Source of the DNA: Xiphias gladius
Taxonomy: Eukaryota > Chordata > Actinopteri > Istiophoriformes > Xiphiidae
Length of the DNA stretch: 64,000 nt
Direction of reading: 5' to 3'
Assembly: GCF_016859285.1 (NCBI RefSeq)
Contig: NC_053417.1
Span: 15,500,706-15,564,705, forward strand
The translations under genes and the position numbers were made by a program. Below, piece after piece: positions 25,171-37,592 of this stretch; position 1 is the first letter of the stretch; every line of letters begins with the position of its first letter. The notes under the pieces were generated by a model. The model made no database searches. It had not been told where the DNA came from and saw only the letters and a list, made by a program, of their open reading frames with translations.

Positions 25171-26313
25171 AAATATTCAAGTCAATCAGCCATCCTACTC
25201 GCAGATTGTCCTGTTGGTTTCGAGTTACATTGGGGTTATTGAGCAGCAAAGGCTCCGATCACTGTCGCCCTGCCTCTTCAGCCTGAGTCTGTAACATCAG
25301 CAGCGGATGGGTGGGTGAAGATTTTATGTCGCACAGTGCTTGATCAAGAGTTATTGGGCATCCTGGAGTCTTGTTAATGGCAACAAGGGGTGATACAGTG
25401 ATTAGTCACGTTTAGCGAGCCGCGACGCGCATTTCCTGACACTTGCAAACTTGGAAGAAATACCAAATGAATCACGATATTTGGATTTAATTTCTCTTTA
25501 TTTATATTGAGGCTATATTGAACTATTTATTATTGAGGCTTGCTGACACGCTGATATTTCGAATGAGCCCGTTTAGAGAAACACCACAGTTGGCGGTTGT
25601 GAGAGAGACGATCTCACTATGTCCAAATCTACGCCACCCGTCTCTCCAGCTTCCACCGCGTTTTAATTCAAAGTTGATGCCGAAGATTTTTTACCTGTTT
25701 ACTTGGCAGGGGTTCAATTGGCAGAATCATCGCAAGACAAGCGATGGATGCCGCAGCTCTCGCTGACACGTCGACTGGGTTACCGCAGAATATTATTTCC
25801 TGTCCTACACCCCACAGGTAGCCGAGAAACTAATTGTTTTCCGATAATGTGAACGTCAAAAGCCGCACCCTATAAGAACGCAAATAACATTTCTCTCTCC
25901 GACACCGTCCAATGTATTTCAAGTCCTTGCCCATATTTGGCTGATCAGATGTTTACAACACATGAGCCAATTAAAAAGGCAAAACACTCGCTTGCGTACA
26001 TTTACTCTTGCAGCACGTAATTCAGCCACGCGCGTATTTTGGGCTACATTCCGCAAACACCGTTTCAGCATGTAAAGAGCACAGGTGAGTTTCGCATTGA
26101 ACCTGAGGATGCATTTAATTCTGTTGCCTATATGAAGTCCTCGTTCTGTTAATCTAAACTCGTGTTAATGGTGATAGTACACATGCGCCCACTGACGCAA
26201 CACCACGCGAGAAAGTCCAGGCCAAAGCTGCACTGTTGTTCACAAATCACGTTAATTTACAGATTTTTCATATGTTTTCCCGCATCCTCATTTATGAAGA
26301 GGGGGGGGGGGTT

Positions 26314-26316
<3 letters not shown>

Positions 26317-26393
<77 letters not shown>
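26317..26393. repeat. (CA)n microsatellite
   Basis: About 38 uninterrupted CA units, preceded by a G11 run at 26301-26311. Confidence 0.93.
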
Positions 26394-26395
<2 letters not shown>

Positions 26396-26994
26396 CAGCC
26401 AGTGTCATCACGTATAAACACCTTAATGTCTCAAAAGTTGGACCACTTTCGGCTGCAGTTATGAAAATGAAGAGAGGAAAATCACCATTTGGAAAAATAA
26501 ACGTTTGGATACGACTGTCTTGAGGGTAATCAAAGTCGATGTTGGTTTCCTCTAATCTGTTTAAGACAAGTCTGTCTAAACCTGTAATTTCGATTTTTAA
26601 TCAGAATAAACCTTGACGCAGATTAGCCTTCATGTCAGATGTGCCTGGAAATAAATGCGGCCTCTGTTTTTCTTTCTTTAGTCGAATTAATTCACGTCTG
26701 AGGCCTAGATATTAGCCTAATAACTTGAATGTTGTAGCTGTTGACGGAAAAAAAAAGATCCTACTGAAATTAGAGTTACGGTGCGAGTTTTGCTTTTTTG
26801 TTTTGTTTTAACTTCCCCACGGACGAGTCGTTGGCTGGACCGTGTCACTTTTTCCAGGTTCTTCAGATCTTTTGAGGGGTTTGATTAGAATCCAAGGCGC
26901 CAGACGTCAAGTTTTTGTTCGTCCTGTTCCCGGATTTTCAATCCTCGTGGAAAGTTCTGGGTCTCCTGATTTACCCTTGACCATGACTATGCGG

Positions 26995-27012
26995 TCACTT
27001 TGACCTTGACAT
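26995..27012 (-). promoter_or_regulatory. DR0 half-site array
   Basis: The + strand reads TCACTT-TGACCT-TGACAT. The central TTTGACCTTGACA contains two good half-sites with no spacer. It lies in the hoxc13a-hoxc12a interval. Nuclear-receptor binding is inferred. Confidence 0.3.
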
Positions 27013-29071
27013 CACAGCAGATTGTGAATAATAAATAGGGGGCTGGACACCGATGCTGGCGGTTTGTTTGTGGGCAAACAAAGTGTTATTTCCCTGTCTA
27101 GACAGCCGGACTTAATGACATGCCATAAATACATAAAAAAGGGGAAGTGTAGCGATATCCTCTGACCTGCATCTCTGACCATCTCTCAGAGCTTTGCATT
27201 AACATTTGGGCGCTATTCTTTTGTGTTTTGCAGGCGTCCTCTAAAAGCAGTTGTTCCGCCAACCACCAATGGTTTCATGCACTCATCGTGAGGTGTGTGT
27301 GTGTGTTATTGACCACGAAGGACAGGTAGGACTTTTGACGTCTCACACCAACACCAGTAATCCACAGCAAGCAGCCATACTGCCTACACAGCGAGAGGAA
27401 ATAATACTCCGACGTCGCACACAATATAACGATTAAAGGTATGGCCATTTTCTTCCTACCGCGGCAGTAGGCCTACATGGACTTTGCTTTATGACTTCTT
27501 TGCTCGCGACAAAAGGCAATACATTGAGGAGTCAACACTAACCTGGATTATGATGGATGATATGGATTTGTACTATTTATCAAAAATTATTATTTTCCTC
27601 AAAGTGCTAGGGCATGCAGCCGGGATCAAGTTGGGAGAAAAACAGGGCTGCTTTGAATATATGCATTGTTAACTCCTGATATTTTGGAAAATTATAACAG
27701 AAATGTTAATTTTGTCAAAGTCTTTTAGCAGTATATTATATGTCTGCCACATAACAGGGCTAATGTCAACCAACATAATGTAATGAGACCAGTAGAATAT
27801 GCATTTAAAAAAAAAACTTGGATGTATTACAACGGACCAGTTTTGCTTTTGAAATTACATGAATATTTAATTTTAATTAAAGAAAGAATACGAAATAATA
27901 TATTTCACAATTAATAAATACAGAAATATTCAAGTACTCAGATTCCAAATATTTTTACGTACAACTGTAAAAGAAAATCTGGAGGTACATTCCGTTAGTC
28001 GAGCATTACAAATTACACTGTCTAAAGAAAGTTCAGTTTTTACTGGCTAAACTTGTTACCCATAGTAATCAAATAGCCTGCACGCCCAGGATTAACATTT
28101 ACTATGCCGAACAAAGGAAGACCCAGAATAAACGCAGCAAACCAGACGGCAACTTTTCCAAAAAAAAAAAACAAAAAAACAAAAGTAAACTACGATAAAA
28201 TATTAGAGACACGTTGCACCCCGATTAGCTACTGCTTTTACCTCAAAAACGTGAAATGTAAAAAAAAAAAAAGTTGCATAGCTTTTGGTAGCGTGTGGCG
28301 GCGCCGAAGCTGCAGGCCGCTGTCAGCCAGACACATGAGACAGGGGGCTGATAACCTCTGGTGGTGACCAGGGGAAAATATCAGGAAGTGCTGCAACTGT
28401 CTCATTTAGGGATATTTTGGTTCACTTCATTTGTTTTTTTGCACTGTCATGATTTTAGCTTAGGTTTTGGCTCTTTTTTTCAATGCGTTTGACAATACTT
28501 GCGAAATATCGAGTTGACAGTCCTCCTCGTTTTAATGCAAAAAAGAGTTTTCTCCAACTGTGAAAGATTAAGGCCTTCTTATAATGGGCGGTACAGCAAA
28601 TACAGAGGGTACAGCTCAAGCCACGTCTGTCCTCACCGTTTTCAGCTGTTTTGTTATGGGCTTGTTGTTGACATTAAAATGAACGTTCATGCAATGAAGG
28701 CATAGTTTTATGATTTATTTGGCCTACTGTTGGGGTATAACCGAAAGTCTGGGAATCACATGTCGGAGAAGTAGAAGACGACAAAGATAACCATGGTTTC
28801 GATATGCATGTCTTTTATTACTTTATTTAATTACTTATTTTATTTATTTATTGATTGATTGATTGATTTTTATTGTTTCACATTTTTGTATATGACGCTT
28901 TAATAACATGGTCAACACAATTAACAGCACCGTTAACAAGCGTTTTTTAGAATTGAAATACGAAGTGAGCCAAGTTTGCTTTGAAAATTCATAATTTATC
29001 GATCATGACTACAGTCCTGTATTGGATGATCAGTTTATATTTGAATTTCTTGATCACAATATTACACTACA

Positions 29072-29143
<72 letters not shown>
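29072..29143. repeat. (CA)n microsatellite
   Basis: About 36 CA units in the hoxc13a-hoxc12a interval. Confidence 0.93.
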
Positions 29144-29144
<1 letters not shown>

Positions 29145-29255
29145 TAAAGTTGTTCACTCTAGAATTGAAACTTAAATCAATTGAAACTGAATATTGTCTT
29201 ATTTGATCTTAATATGTTGTGGGACCTTATTGCATAACAACTTTACACAAAGTGA

Positions 29256-29267
29256 CGGTCAAGTTCA
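29256..29267 (+). promoter_or_regulatory. DR0 half-site pair
   Basis: CGGTCA-AGTTCA, head to tail with no spacer, on the + strand. A weaker pair (TGACCT-TGACAG, 29822-29833) lies 570 bp further on in the opposite orientation. Confidence 0.3.
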
Positions 29268-30858
29268 AATGTTTGTATCCACAGGATGAGGCAGAGGCTT
29301 TACTGTAAATGCTAGTTGCTAGCGATGTTTCCTTTGCATACGTCTACATAAGACTTATTCAGATTGACTGACTATATAAATGTGCGTTATATTTTAATGG
29401 AGAAACTCCAACAATACTTGATTATTATTTCCAGGTGGACGTGGGTAATCTTCAACAATTTTAAGTGAAAGAATAACCATTTTATATTGGGTTTAGTTCG
29501 AATGGATGATGTTATTTATGTAGCAAAGCCGCATTAAATACCGTCTTTTGTTGTGAACAAATGATAAAGATCAGCCAAACCTCTCAAGTAAAACGTTAAC
29601 ACTTTTGTGGGTTCTTTAGGCTTCCCTTGGTGGTTTGTTTTCCTTGAAGGAAGCTTTAAAAGGGTTGCACAAGGCTATAACTGTGGCAACCTGCCTGCAG
29701 AGAATCAAAGAGAGAAAAAGGGAAAGAAAAGCCCTTTGTTTAGGCTATTGCCCCTGTCTGGACAGGACTAGTGGATTCGAGGAGGGTAATTTCAATATCG
29801 AGCAGACAGTGTACTAGACAGTGACCTTGACAGTGCTCTACGCTCGGTTTACCAAGTTCTTTTTTAATAGCAGATTTTATTTTCGCGAAACGAGAGCACA
29901 AGGCCTGTAGCTCACGGTCAGATATGACATCACCGCCGAGCTCAAGATGCACTGAACAGACGAGCGGTTGTTTGAATGCGAAGTGCGGATCTGTGTGAGC
30001 AGTGGATCGGAGGCGTGGAGAGACCAGGCAAGGAGGCGCAACACATGGCCTCTTTCTCCGAGGTAAAGTGGCGACTTGAGCCTACGCGGTGCTCACTCAC
30101 TTGCTGGTAACTGCTATAACAGGAGAAGCCGGGGAGTGGTACCGAGACACCCCAGTGCTCCTCATAAGACGGAGGCACAGGGTACTGTATCGGATTGGTG
30201 TTGTGCTGCGTTGCCAGGCTGACTAACTCAATGCCAAAATGTGCAGTGATAGGAGAAGCAATGAGTCCAAGTGGACCGAATGAAACCGCAACGGATCCTT
30301 AAGAACTTCTCCAGTGTAAACATTTGACGATTTTATTTCTATTCGGGGCTCGGGCAAGGCCCGGTGCCTTCGGGTTAGATAAGATACACGCTCACAAGGG
30401 ACGGACACAGCTATCAAATAGCGTCTGACTTGCAAATCGTTTCCAAGCCAGTGTTTAAATGAATGCCAGTGTTCTCACATGACACTTCATTGGGAAATTT
30501 CTAACACGCAACTAACGCCATTCAGCACGCATGTACAAGCTGCTGTGAACCTGAACATTTCTGCTAATCCCCAGCTTCGTAATGCTAGTTATCAATCCAT
30601 GAAAAAAAAGTCTTTTTATTTATTTATCTATTTCATTTTGGACTCATCCTTTATTTTGCTTTCGGGGCGTGATGATAGGCTGCTCTTGAAATCAGAGAAA
30701 TGGCCATCGGCGCAGCTTGGAATGTATCCACATTATTTTTATGACCTGGGCTGTTAGCCCTCACTTTAAGACGCTACAGCATAAAAGGCTGTTACATGTT
30801 TATTCAGTTTTATTGATACAAATTTCTACTTCTTTTATTCATTTAAATTGGGTATTTG

Positions 30859-30909
30859 AGTTCAATATCAAGTTCAACCCACCGTGACAAGGGGGCTTGA
30901 ACTTGAGTA
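30859..30909. promoter_or_regulatory. Two DR0 arrays, opposite orientations
   Basis: AGTTCA-ATATCA-AGTTCA occupies 30859-30876 on the + strand: two perfect half-sites on either side of a weak one. TGAACT-TGAGTA at 30898-30909 is an opposing pair 21 bp away. They lie 1.5 kb upstream of hoxc12a. Confidence 0.32.
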
Positions 30910-32214
30910 GATTGACGGCGACGTCCGCGTGTGCTCGGTTATATTTAGATTTGTTTACTTCTTCTAATTCCGTGCCATTGATGAGTACAACTACTTGTCT
31001 TTGATGGAGTCAGACCTTGTTTTAAGCGCCACAATTGAGACATACGCAGCTCCCCACTGCTGAGTTATGACAACTTTTGAGATCCATACATTGATTTTTG
31101 TCTTCCTTTACATGTAGTCGAGAGTGGGTGGTGGTAAATTATGAATTTAGAAAAGGGAACTTGGGATTGCAAAAACTGTTGCTGGACTGATATTATATAG
31201 AAAGCTGTAAACGTTTGTAAAGTCATCCTAGAATAATTGTTTTAATTACTGAGTAGTCTGTGGACCCAGGAGAGGAACGCAAAAGGCCGCCATAAGAATA
31301 TGTTTGAGGGTGATGGTTGACCAGTTTGATGACCAAAGACCACATTAGAAATCCTTGCGCCAGCTGTTGGCAGGACGCCTGCATCCTGTTCATATCATGG
31401 CGGAGGTTTTCTGCAGAAAAAGTGCACCGTCGTGGGGTCCATTAAAAGTTTTTTTTTTTCTTTTATTTTTTCTGTTTGTAAGATAGGTCGCCTTTGTCAG
31501 AACAGATATCACATATTTGTTCAGTGTCTTCAGAAGTTCATCTACAAATCAACTAATTAGCCAGTTATAAAGCAGAGAGACTCGGCTGATTGGATCAGTT
31601 AAGTGCCCTCTGATACCTTGTAAAATTCATATAAAAGAATTGTGAGAGGTATAACAATCCCACCAGAGTTTGGCTGCGAACGTTTATTGGAGGTATCTGT
31701 TAAAGTTGTTCATGTGAGGTGTACTAGAGAATGTTATGTGAAATATACCCTCTTAAAGTAACCTTGTAGAATATCGTCCTCTTTTACAGAGCCAGTGGCT
31801 TCAACCTGCTGACCCCGTTACTGTAAATATGAGTAGAGTGCGGCAATGAGCATCAGTCTTTTCTTAAAACAAGCTTGTAAAATTGGGATATCACAGCTTT
31901 ATATGACGTGGAATTCAACCATAATTTGCTAGAAAACAAGATGTCATATGCACCCCTCTCCTTCAAGAAAAATAGTTTTCATAAGAAATAGCATTTAAAA
32001 AAACTTTTGCCAGCTTATAAAGATATTAAACGAGGCAATGGACAGTTCCACGAGTGTAAAAGGAGAAGCAGCCCGGGCTCCTTTCGGACTCAGCATGACT
32101 CAAGTGAAGAAAAACAAGATTCTACATTTTTAATAAAAGGTTTATAGTATTTTTAAAAAGCATATAAACCAGTGTAATACAGAAGTTAATGTTTTGTTTT
32201 GTCTGAGATGGACC

Positions 32215-32351
32215 AAGTGGGTGGTACCATGTGTAGCAGAAGTTACCCTGGGCACGTGGTTTGAGGATGACCAATCAGGCGCCCCTCCAGGTTTAACTAT
32301 GTTAAATGTCAGATTGCAATAAACTAGAAGCTGTTGGTCGGGCCCGCGGAA
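32215..32351 (+). promoter_or_regulatory. hoxc12a proximal promoter
   Basis: A CACGTG E-box lies at 32253-32258 and a CCAAT box (ACCAATCAGG) at 32271-32275, then GCAATAAAC at 32317-32325, all within 100 bp of the ATG. Context at the start is GCGGAAATGG, a good Kozak match. Confidence 0.5.
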
Positions 32352-32940
32352 ATGGGCGAGCATAATCTCCTTAATCCAGGGTTTGTGGGACCTTTGGTAA
32401 ACATCCACACTGGAGACACATTTTACTTTCCGAATTTTAGAGCCTCGGGGGGACAACTGGCGGGGCTACCGTCTCTCTCCTACCCGAGAAGGGACAATGT
32501 TTGCTCCCTCCCGTGGAATCCTTCGGAGCCGTGCAATGGATACTCTCAATCCTACTTTAGCAGCCCCGTGTCTATTAACCCTTCTTTTAATCGGTCGTGT
32601 GAAATTACCAGACCAGAAGAGGGTAAATGTTATTACAACAACGGCAACGGGAACAGGGAGACCTGTTCAGGTGGCAGCAGCCTCAAACGAGAGGATAGGG
32701 CGAGAGACACATCATCCCTAACATCTGACCACGGGATGCACAGTGGAATTGGCAGCACTGCCGCCTTTTCCAAATATGATTACGGGACCGAGCAGCTAAC
32801 GCAAGACCCGCCATCCTGTCAGTCATTGGAGTCCGACTCCAGCTCCTCTCTGCTCAACGAGGGCAGCAAGCCTCCATCCAGCGACACACAGACCCTGGTG
32901 TCACCGGCAAGCCATTCAAGCAACATAGCAGCAGGCGGAG
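32352..32940 (+). CDS. hoxc12a: hoxc12a exon 1
   Basis: Residues 1-196 of a predicted 275-residue Hoxc12a, an Abd-B class homeodomain regulator of posterior axial identity. The N-terminus [19 protein letters not shown], then [13 protein letters not shown] and the [18 protein letters not shown] segment, are Hox12 signatures. This fixes the start at the ATG at 32352 rather than at the in-frame upstream codons, which lack an ATG. The C-terminal half is Ser/Asn-rich and low in conservation. The donor is GGCGGAG|GTGGGT at 32940/32941, phase 1. A second GT four bases on would break the frame. A T-rich run follows in the intron. Confidence 0.96.
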
Positions 32941-34131
32941 GTGGGTGCCATCATTTTCTTTCTTTTCTTTTTTTTTTTTTTTTTAATCAGTTATTTTAAA
33001 CGCATGTCTACACTGTTTGTAAGGAGGCTGCACACAGGGCACGCTTTCGGCATTAAACCGTCATTAGAGCACGTTGTGTGGGTGCACAACTTGCAGCCTA
33101 GATTAGCCTGCAGGATACTTGCGTGGTGTGCAAACGCCGCTAGGGGTTGCCCTAAAATACTCCACGCGTCATGTGGTTGTGTACAGTTATAGATAACCTC
33201 AACAATCCGTTTTACCTACCAGCTTTCGAATAAACGGTCGGTCCTGTCATCGCGTCTCCACATCTTAGACGGAGCTCTGCGGTGCAGGCAGCTAGATGGT
33301 TGATTTCGGGCTATCGTTGCACTTTGTATACACAAATCAGTGCAGTGATTTAAAGGGGTGAGCCGCTTTGGTTGACTGCATCGAAGAGAGAGTTTTCTTT
33401 TTAATGACTCGTAAACCGAATTAATATCTGTGGCTGTGTACTCACCAGTCATTTAATATGCTCCGAAACGCGCAAATAAGTAGGTTTATTTTCAAGCACG
33501 TCTTAATTATCACGTTAAAGCTACTTTTAACTGCAACAGTAAAACTTCCTGTGACACAAACCGCTGTATACTGGAGGTCTCCATAGAGGAGGCTGAAAAA
33601 TTAAAACTCAAAACTTATGATCGAAATTGTTTGCAAGATTGGAGTGGTCCTGGTGGTCCAGAAATTGGATTTGAGATCAGATACGTCCAGGCAGCCCAGG
33701 GGGAGACCAAAACAAATCCAGTTTGGCTGTGTGCGGAGGAAGTGACAGCTTCCATGGGCGTCAATTCTATGAGTCCTAATATAAAGCAGAATCCCTATAT
33801 CTGGTATCTTTAGCAAAACACAGACGTCTTCTCTAGCCTACTGAAACACTCTCTACATTTCCGCGGCTGCAGACATGTTTAGAAAAATTCAGTGCTTTGT
33901 CACTATAATGTAATTTGACTTCTAGATAGAATTTTCTGGTTGCTCTCCAGTCTAATGCTTAAATGAATGTTAAATCCACTTAGCAGCTTTTCCTGGACAA
34001 CTGACGCCCCTGTAGGCTCCTCGTAACCTTGGAGGTGACCGTGATTTTGCAACTGTGGTGACTAATCCGTAGTATCCCCCCCACCCCCACCCCCAACCCC
34101 TTCCTCCTCCTCCTCCTCCCCCTTCCTCCAG
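32941..34131 (+). other. hoxc12a: hoxc12a intron 1
   Basis: A 1191-bp intron, the shortest of the four. It ends in a long C/T-rich polypyrimidine tract (about 34075-34129) before the AG at 34130-34131. No coding content was seen. Confidence 0.9.
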
Positions 34132-34370
34132 GTGCCCCGTGGTACCCGATGCACACTCGGACCAGAAAGAAGCGCAAACCGTATTCCAAACTTCAGCTTG
34201 CCGAGCTAGAAGGTGAATTCATGCTGAATGAGTTCATCACCAGGCAGCGGCGGAGGGAGCTCTCCGACCGTCTGAACCTCAGCGACCAACAAGTCAAGAT
34301 CTGGTTCCAGAACCGCAGGATGAAGAAGAAGAGACTCATGCTGAGAGAGCAAGCTTTGGCCTACTTTTAG
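34132..34370 (+). CDS. hoxc12a: hoxc12a exon 2 (homeodomain)
   Basis: The acceptor CTCCAG|GTGCC joins as Gly197. Residues 197-275 include [10 protein letters not shown] just before the homeodomain at 207-266. The homeodomain starts [10 protein letters not shown], with Hox12-type [27 protein letters not shown] and helix 3 [16 protein letters not shown] (W48, F49, N51, R53 intact). The tail LREQALAYF precedes TAG. W200 lies seven residues before the homeodomain but there is no canonical hexapeptide, as usual in this group. Confidence 0.97.
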
Positions 34371-35210
34371 AGATGCGGCAGAAGGTGAATCGATAGGCAG
34401 TAAAAGCCAAGCCTTCAACGCTCCCTTAGGTCGTCTTTCAATGCATGCACTCATCTATCCACCTTTTTACATTGCAGGCAAATATTATACCATTTTCAGT
34501 CTTTTTTTTTTTTCCTCAAAGGTGCGGGCTACACAAGCCCAGAACAAGACATTATCTGGCATTCAAAGCTATTCTCAGTGAGTGAGACTGCCTTCGTGTT
34601 TGTTATAATCGCACAAAAAGCTGTGAGAATGTGTTTTCTATTTAGGAGGCATCTCTTGGTTTTCCTGCTCTGTCAAGAGATTAGTCTACACCCTAATTGT
34701 AAGCCATGGGAAATGTGTCTACAAGGCAATCGCTCGTCTTGGGAAGACACAAAATGACAGCATCCGTTTTATCTCCCTTTTAGTTAGAGAAAATAAGGAG
34801 GGAACGGGACCACTTGGTAAAATAAAACCAAAAAAAAAAAAAAAAAAAGCCTAAAAGTTAACAGTTAAGTCAGAAAGACAGAGAAGCCTGGCTGGTCGGC
34901 TGGAGCCGCATCCGCGCAATAATTTCTCTGAGGTTGCGAACTGATGAAGATGAATCTCCCTCTCGGTTGCTTAATCGGTCCACAGCCACAATCTGTTGTG
35001 TAAGAGGAACATCATCCTTTTCTCTTTTCCATAGTTTTTCGCCACCCGTTGTGGGCACGGTCACGGTCACGGGCAGGAAGTCTGGGAGTCTGCGCGAGGA
35101 GAGGGAGGACTAAAAACCGCAACGTAATCCATATCGATATCTTTATGACAGCACACGAACAAAATTCATGGCAGTTAATTTCTTAATGGGCTAACTAGTT
35201 TCTAAAGGTA

Positions 35211-35244
<34 letters not shown>

Positions 35245-36350
35245 TTACCTTTCAACTTGTCTTAACAACAACCGCAGAATCCGGCATGGGTTGCATTTCT
35301 TTATTTGAGTGAGATCACCGTTTGAATACGGGTTTGAGCTGCTATTAAAAGTCCACGTCCAGATTGTGCCAGTGAAAAAAAAAAAGGTATATTCTACAAT
35401 AAACTCACAAGGATCAGTAATGGAAATATTGAACGGTATAAGTACATTTTTAGGCCCACTTGGTTCAACAAGGAAACCGCCTAAAGTTGCAGCTGGGGAG
35501 GGGAGGGGGGGAGGGGGGGGGGGTGATAAGTTTTTAGGCCTAAAAGAGCATTTCTGAATCTTGGTGCTCATAATGCATAATATCTAGAAATTTAGAAAAT
35601 GGAACAATAGGCCCACGTGTGTGCTCCCTTAATTCGGGGCGAATGCAATGCATTATCTGTCATGTATAATGAGTAAGCTATAGCAGTGAAATGTATTTGC
35701 AGCATGTTATTGATGTGAAATAGCTATAAGTCATGTTCTGCGGGCCACTTTTTTCTGTAGGTGACTTTTTTATACTTTTTTTTCCTGAACAAATCAAAAC
35801 CGAACAGAACCGAAACATTTTTGAGACAAACTTCTACAAAGAATGTATTATTATTGTTATTATTATTATGGTGGAAGGACGGAGGGCCTGTTAGGCCTAC
35901 TCAATGTGCTTGCTCCTTGCAATGTGCTAAGTGTCGTCCCCTTTCCTTACCTTGTACTCGTGTATAACTTTGTAAAATGAAATTACACATGTTACTATTT
36001 GCCTCCTATTTTGGGATCCCTTATCGCTGTGTAATAGTGCGTTACGTTATTGATCGTCCTGTACAATATCGCATTCCATAGCCTATTTGTGGATGTAAGG
36101 GTTGGAAATGTAGGCCTATTATATTATACGGCCAAGAATGGATATAAGGAATGGTATGCAAGACGTTTTACAATACATGGCATTTAAAGAAACTCTGTTC
36201 CAGTGTAGTAGTTGTTTGTTATCGTTCTTTTATTTCGTCCCTCATCGCATTCCCTTCTTTGCGCTTGTAAGGATTGCTACGTTGTCTTGTAAACGTAATA
36301 ATGATATGAATGTATATGCGTAAGGTCTTCAATAAACAGAATATTGAAAT
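34371..36350 (+). other. hoxc12a: hoxc12a 3' region, probable 3' UTR
   Basis: No further gene was seen. Candidate poly(A) signals are AATAAA at 34821-34826, directly followed by an A-rich run, and AATAAA at 36331-36336 in AATAAACAGAATATTG. A T27 run is at 35211-35237 and a G-rich patch at 35499-35523. Confidence 0.4.
35211..35237. repeat. Poly-T tract
   Basis: Uninterrupted run of 27 T. There is no adjoining SINE or LINE sequence that I recognise. Confidence 0.9.
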
Positions 36351-36626
36351 GTTTATTGGTGTTACTTCAGTCTGTCATTTGGGTTTGCTTCTCTGAATGT
36401 TCTGCTTTAAAATCAGATCTTCAGAGTGCTGACTGGTGGGAAATTATTTTATTAGACGTGACCTGTAACACATCTTAAAAAATACATGTGTCCAAAGCAG
36501 TGAAATAAAGATCTGAACATTAATGGGGCATTTGGAATCATTTGAGAGGGTGTTTTGTTGGCAGATAATTGTACATGCTGTGAACTATAAGCTATAGGAG
36601 CCCGCACAGGTTGGCCTTCTTTTATT

Positions 36627-36688
36627 ATGGCCGCTCAGATACAAAGGCTATAGGTAGCTGTGATAGCTTTCCATGCAAAATGGCGGCC
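36627..36688 (+). promoter_or_regulatory. Paired YY1-like motifs
   Basis: ATGGCCGC at 36627-36634 and AAAATGGCGGCC at 36677-36688 lie 50 bp apart. The second is close to an ideal YY1 site (AANATGGCGGC). They lie just downstream of the hoxc12a poly(A) candidate. Confidence 0.4.
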
Positions 36689-37400
36689 AGATGCACATTC
36701 TAAACCCCATCTTGCATTGAATATTTATTCCAATTTTTAGAGTAGTCTGAAACACTACAGCTGTACAACGACTACATTAGTTTCAAGAAAAGGGCCTTTT
36801 TAGCCTTTTTTCCCCCATGTCTCGTGGTTTCCCTTGAAGTTCGACCTAATCAATGTCACTGGTATGCTACAAGCCTATAACGGCTCAGCTAAACATGCAA
36901 TAGCTCTGTAAAGCAGTAATAGGGTTACACCCCAGTGCTCCATATAGGCGAGCCTCTTGGACTGGCTGTGCATCCTATTTTCTGGTTTGCATTAGGGGTT
37001 GAAACGCGTGAAAACTGGACCTCAAAACATGGTTTATGAATACATAAACACATATCAGACTTCTTTTGGTTAAATCTTTCTCACATGGCAAACATCTTTA
37101 CAAACCACCTAGATGTGGGTTTTAGATATGTGTTTATTATACAAACAAGGCTCTCCCTACTGGCAAGGACGTGTAGAGCAATGCAGAGCTGTGCAGCCTT
37201 TCCCCATCAGCTCACAAACCCGGCATTAATGCGTATGTCCTCAACAGCTTCCAGTCTCATTTAGGTGAAGTATGTTCAGTGGAAACTGCTGCGCTGTCTC
37301 AATGTTGACATCAGATGTTGCCTTTTCAGTGAACTGTGCACGACCGCTCCTGCAACCCACCCAGTGAATGGTCTGCCTGAGTCAGTCTGTCCAGGAACAC

Positions 37401-37427
37401 AACACACACACACACACACACACACAC

Positions 37428-37478
<51 letters not shown>

Positions 37479-37495
37479 ATGTGTGTGTATGTGTA

Positions 37496-37526
<31 letters not shown>

Positions 37527-37592
37527 ATGTGTATGTACGTATATATATATGTGTATATACGTATATACATATATACGTAGGTATATATATAT
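37401..37592. repeat. Compound CA/TA/TG microsatellite
   Basis: (CA)n at 37401-37427 leads into (TA)n and then TATG/TG-rich units through 37592. The whole 190 bp is mostly alternating purine-pyrimidine. Confidence 0.92.

Larger units (their letters stand above)
25180..32210. other. hoxc13a-hoxc12a intergenic region
   Basis: About 7 kb with no recognised gene or transposon. It holds (CA)n tracts at 26317-26393 and 29072-29143, a (GATT)n patch at 28850-28870 and several DR0-like sites (26995, 29256, 30859, 30898). An inverted YY1-like GCCGCCAT lies at 31286-31293. Short frames are scattered and uninformative. Confidence 0.5.

Noticed and set aside
28341-28375. CTCTGGTGGTGACCAGG as a CTCF site
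   Set aside because: It lacks the GGC core and has several mismatches.
32334-32351. Upstream extension of hoxc12a (MVGPAE)
   Set aside because: It starts at TTG. MGEHNLL at 32352 is the conserved start with good Kozak context.
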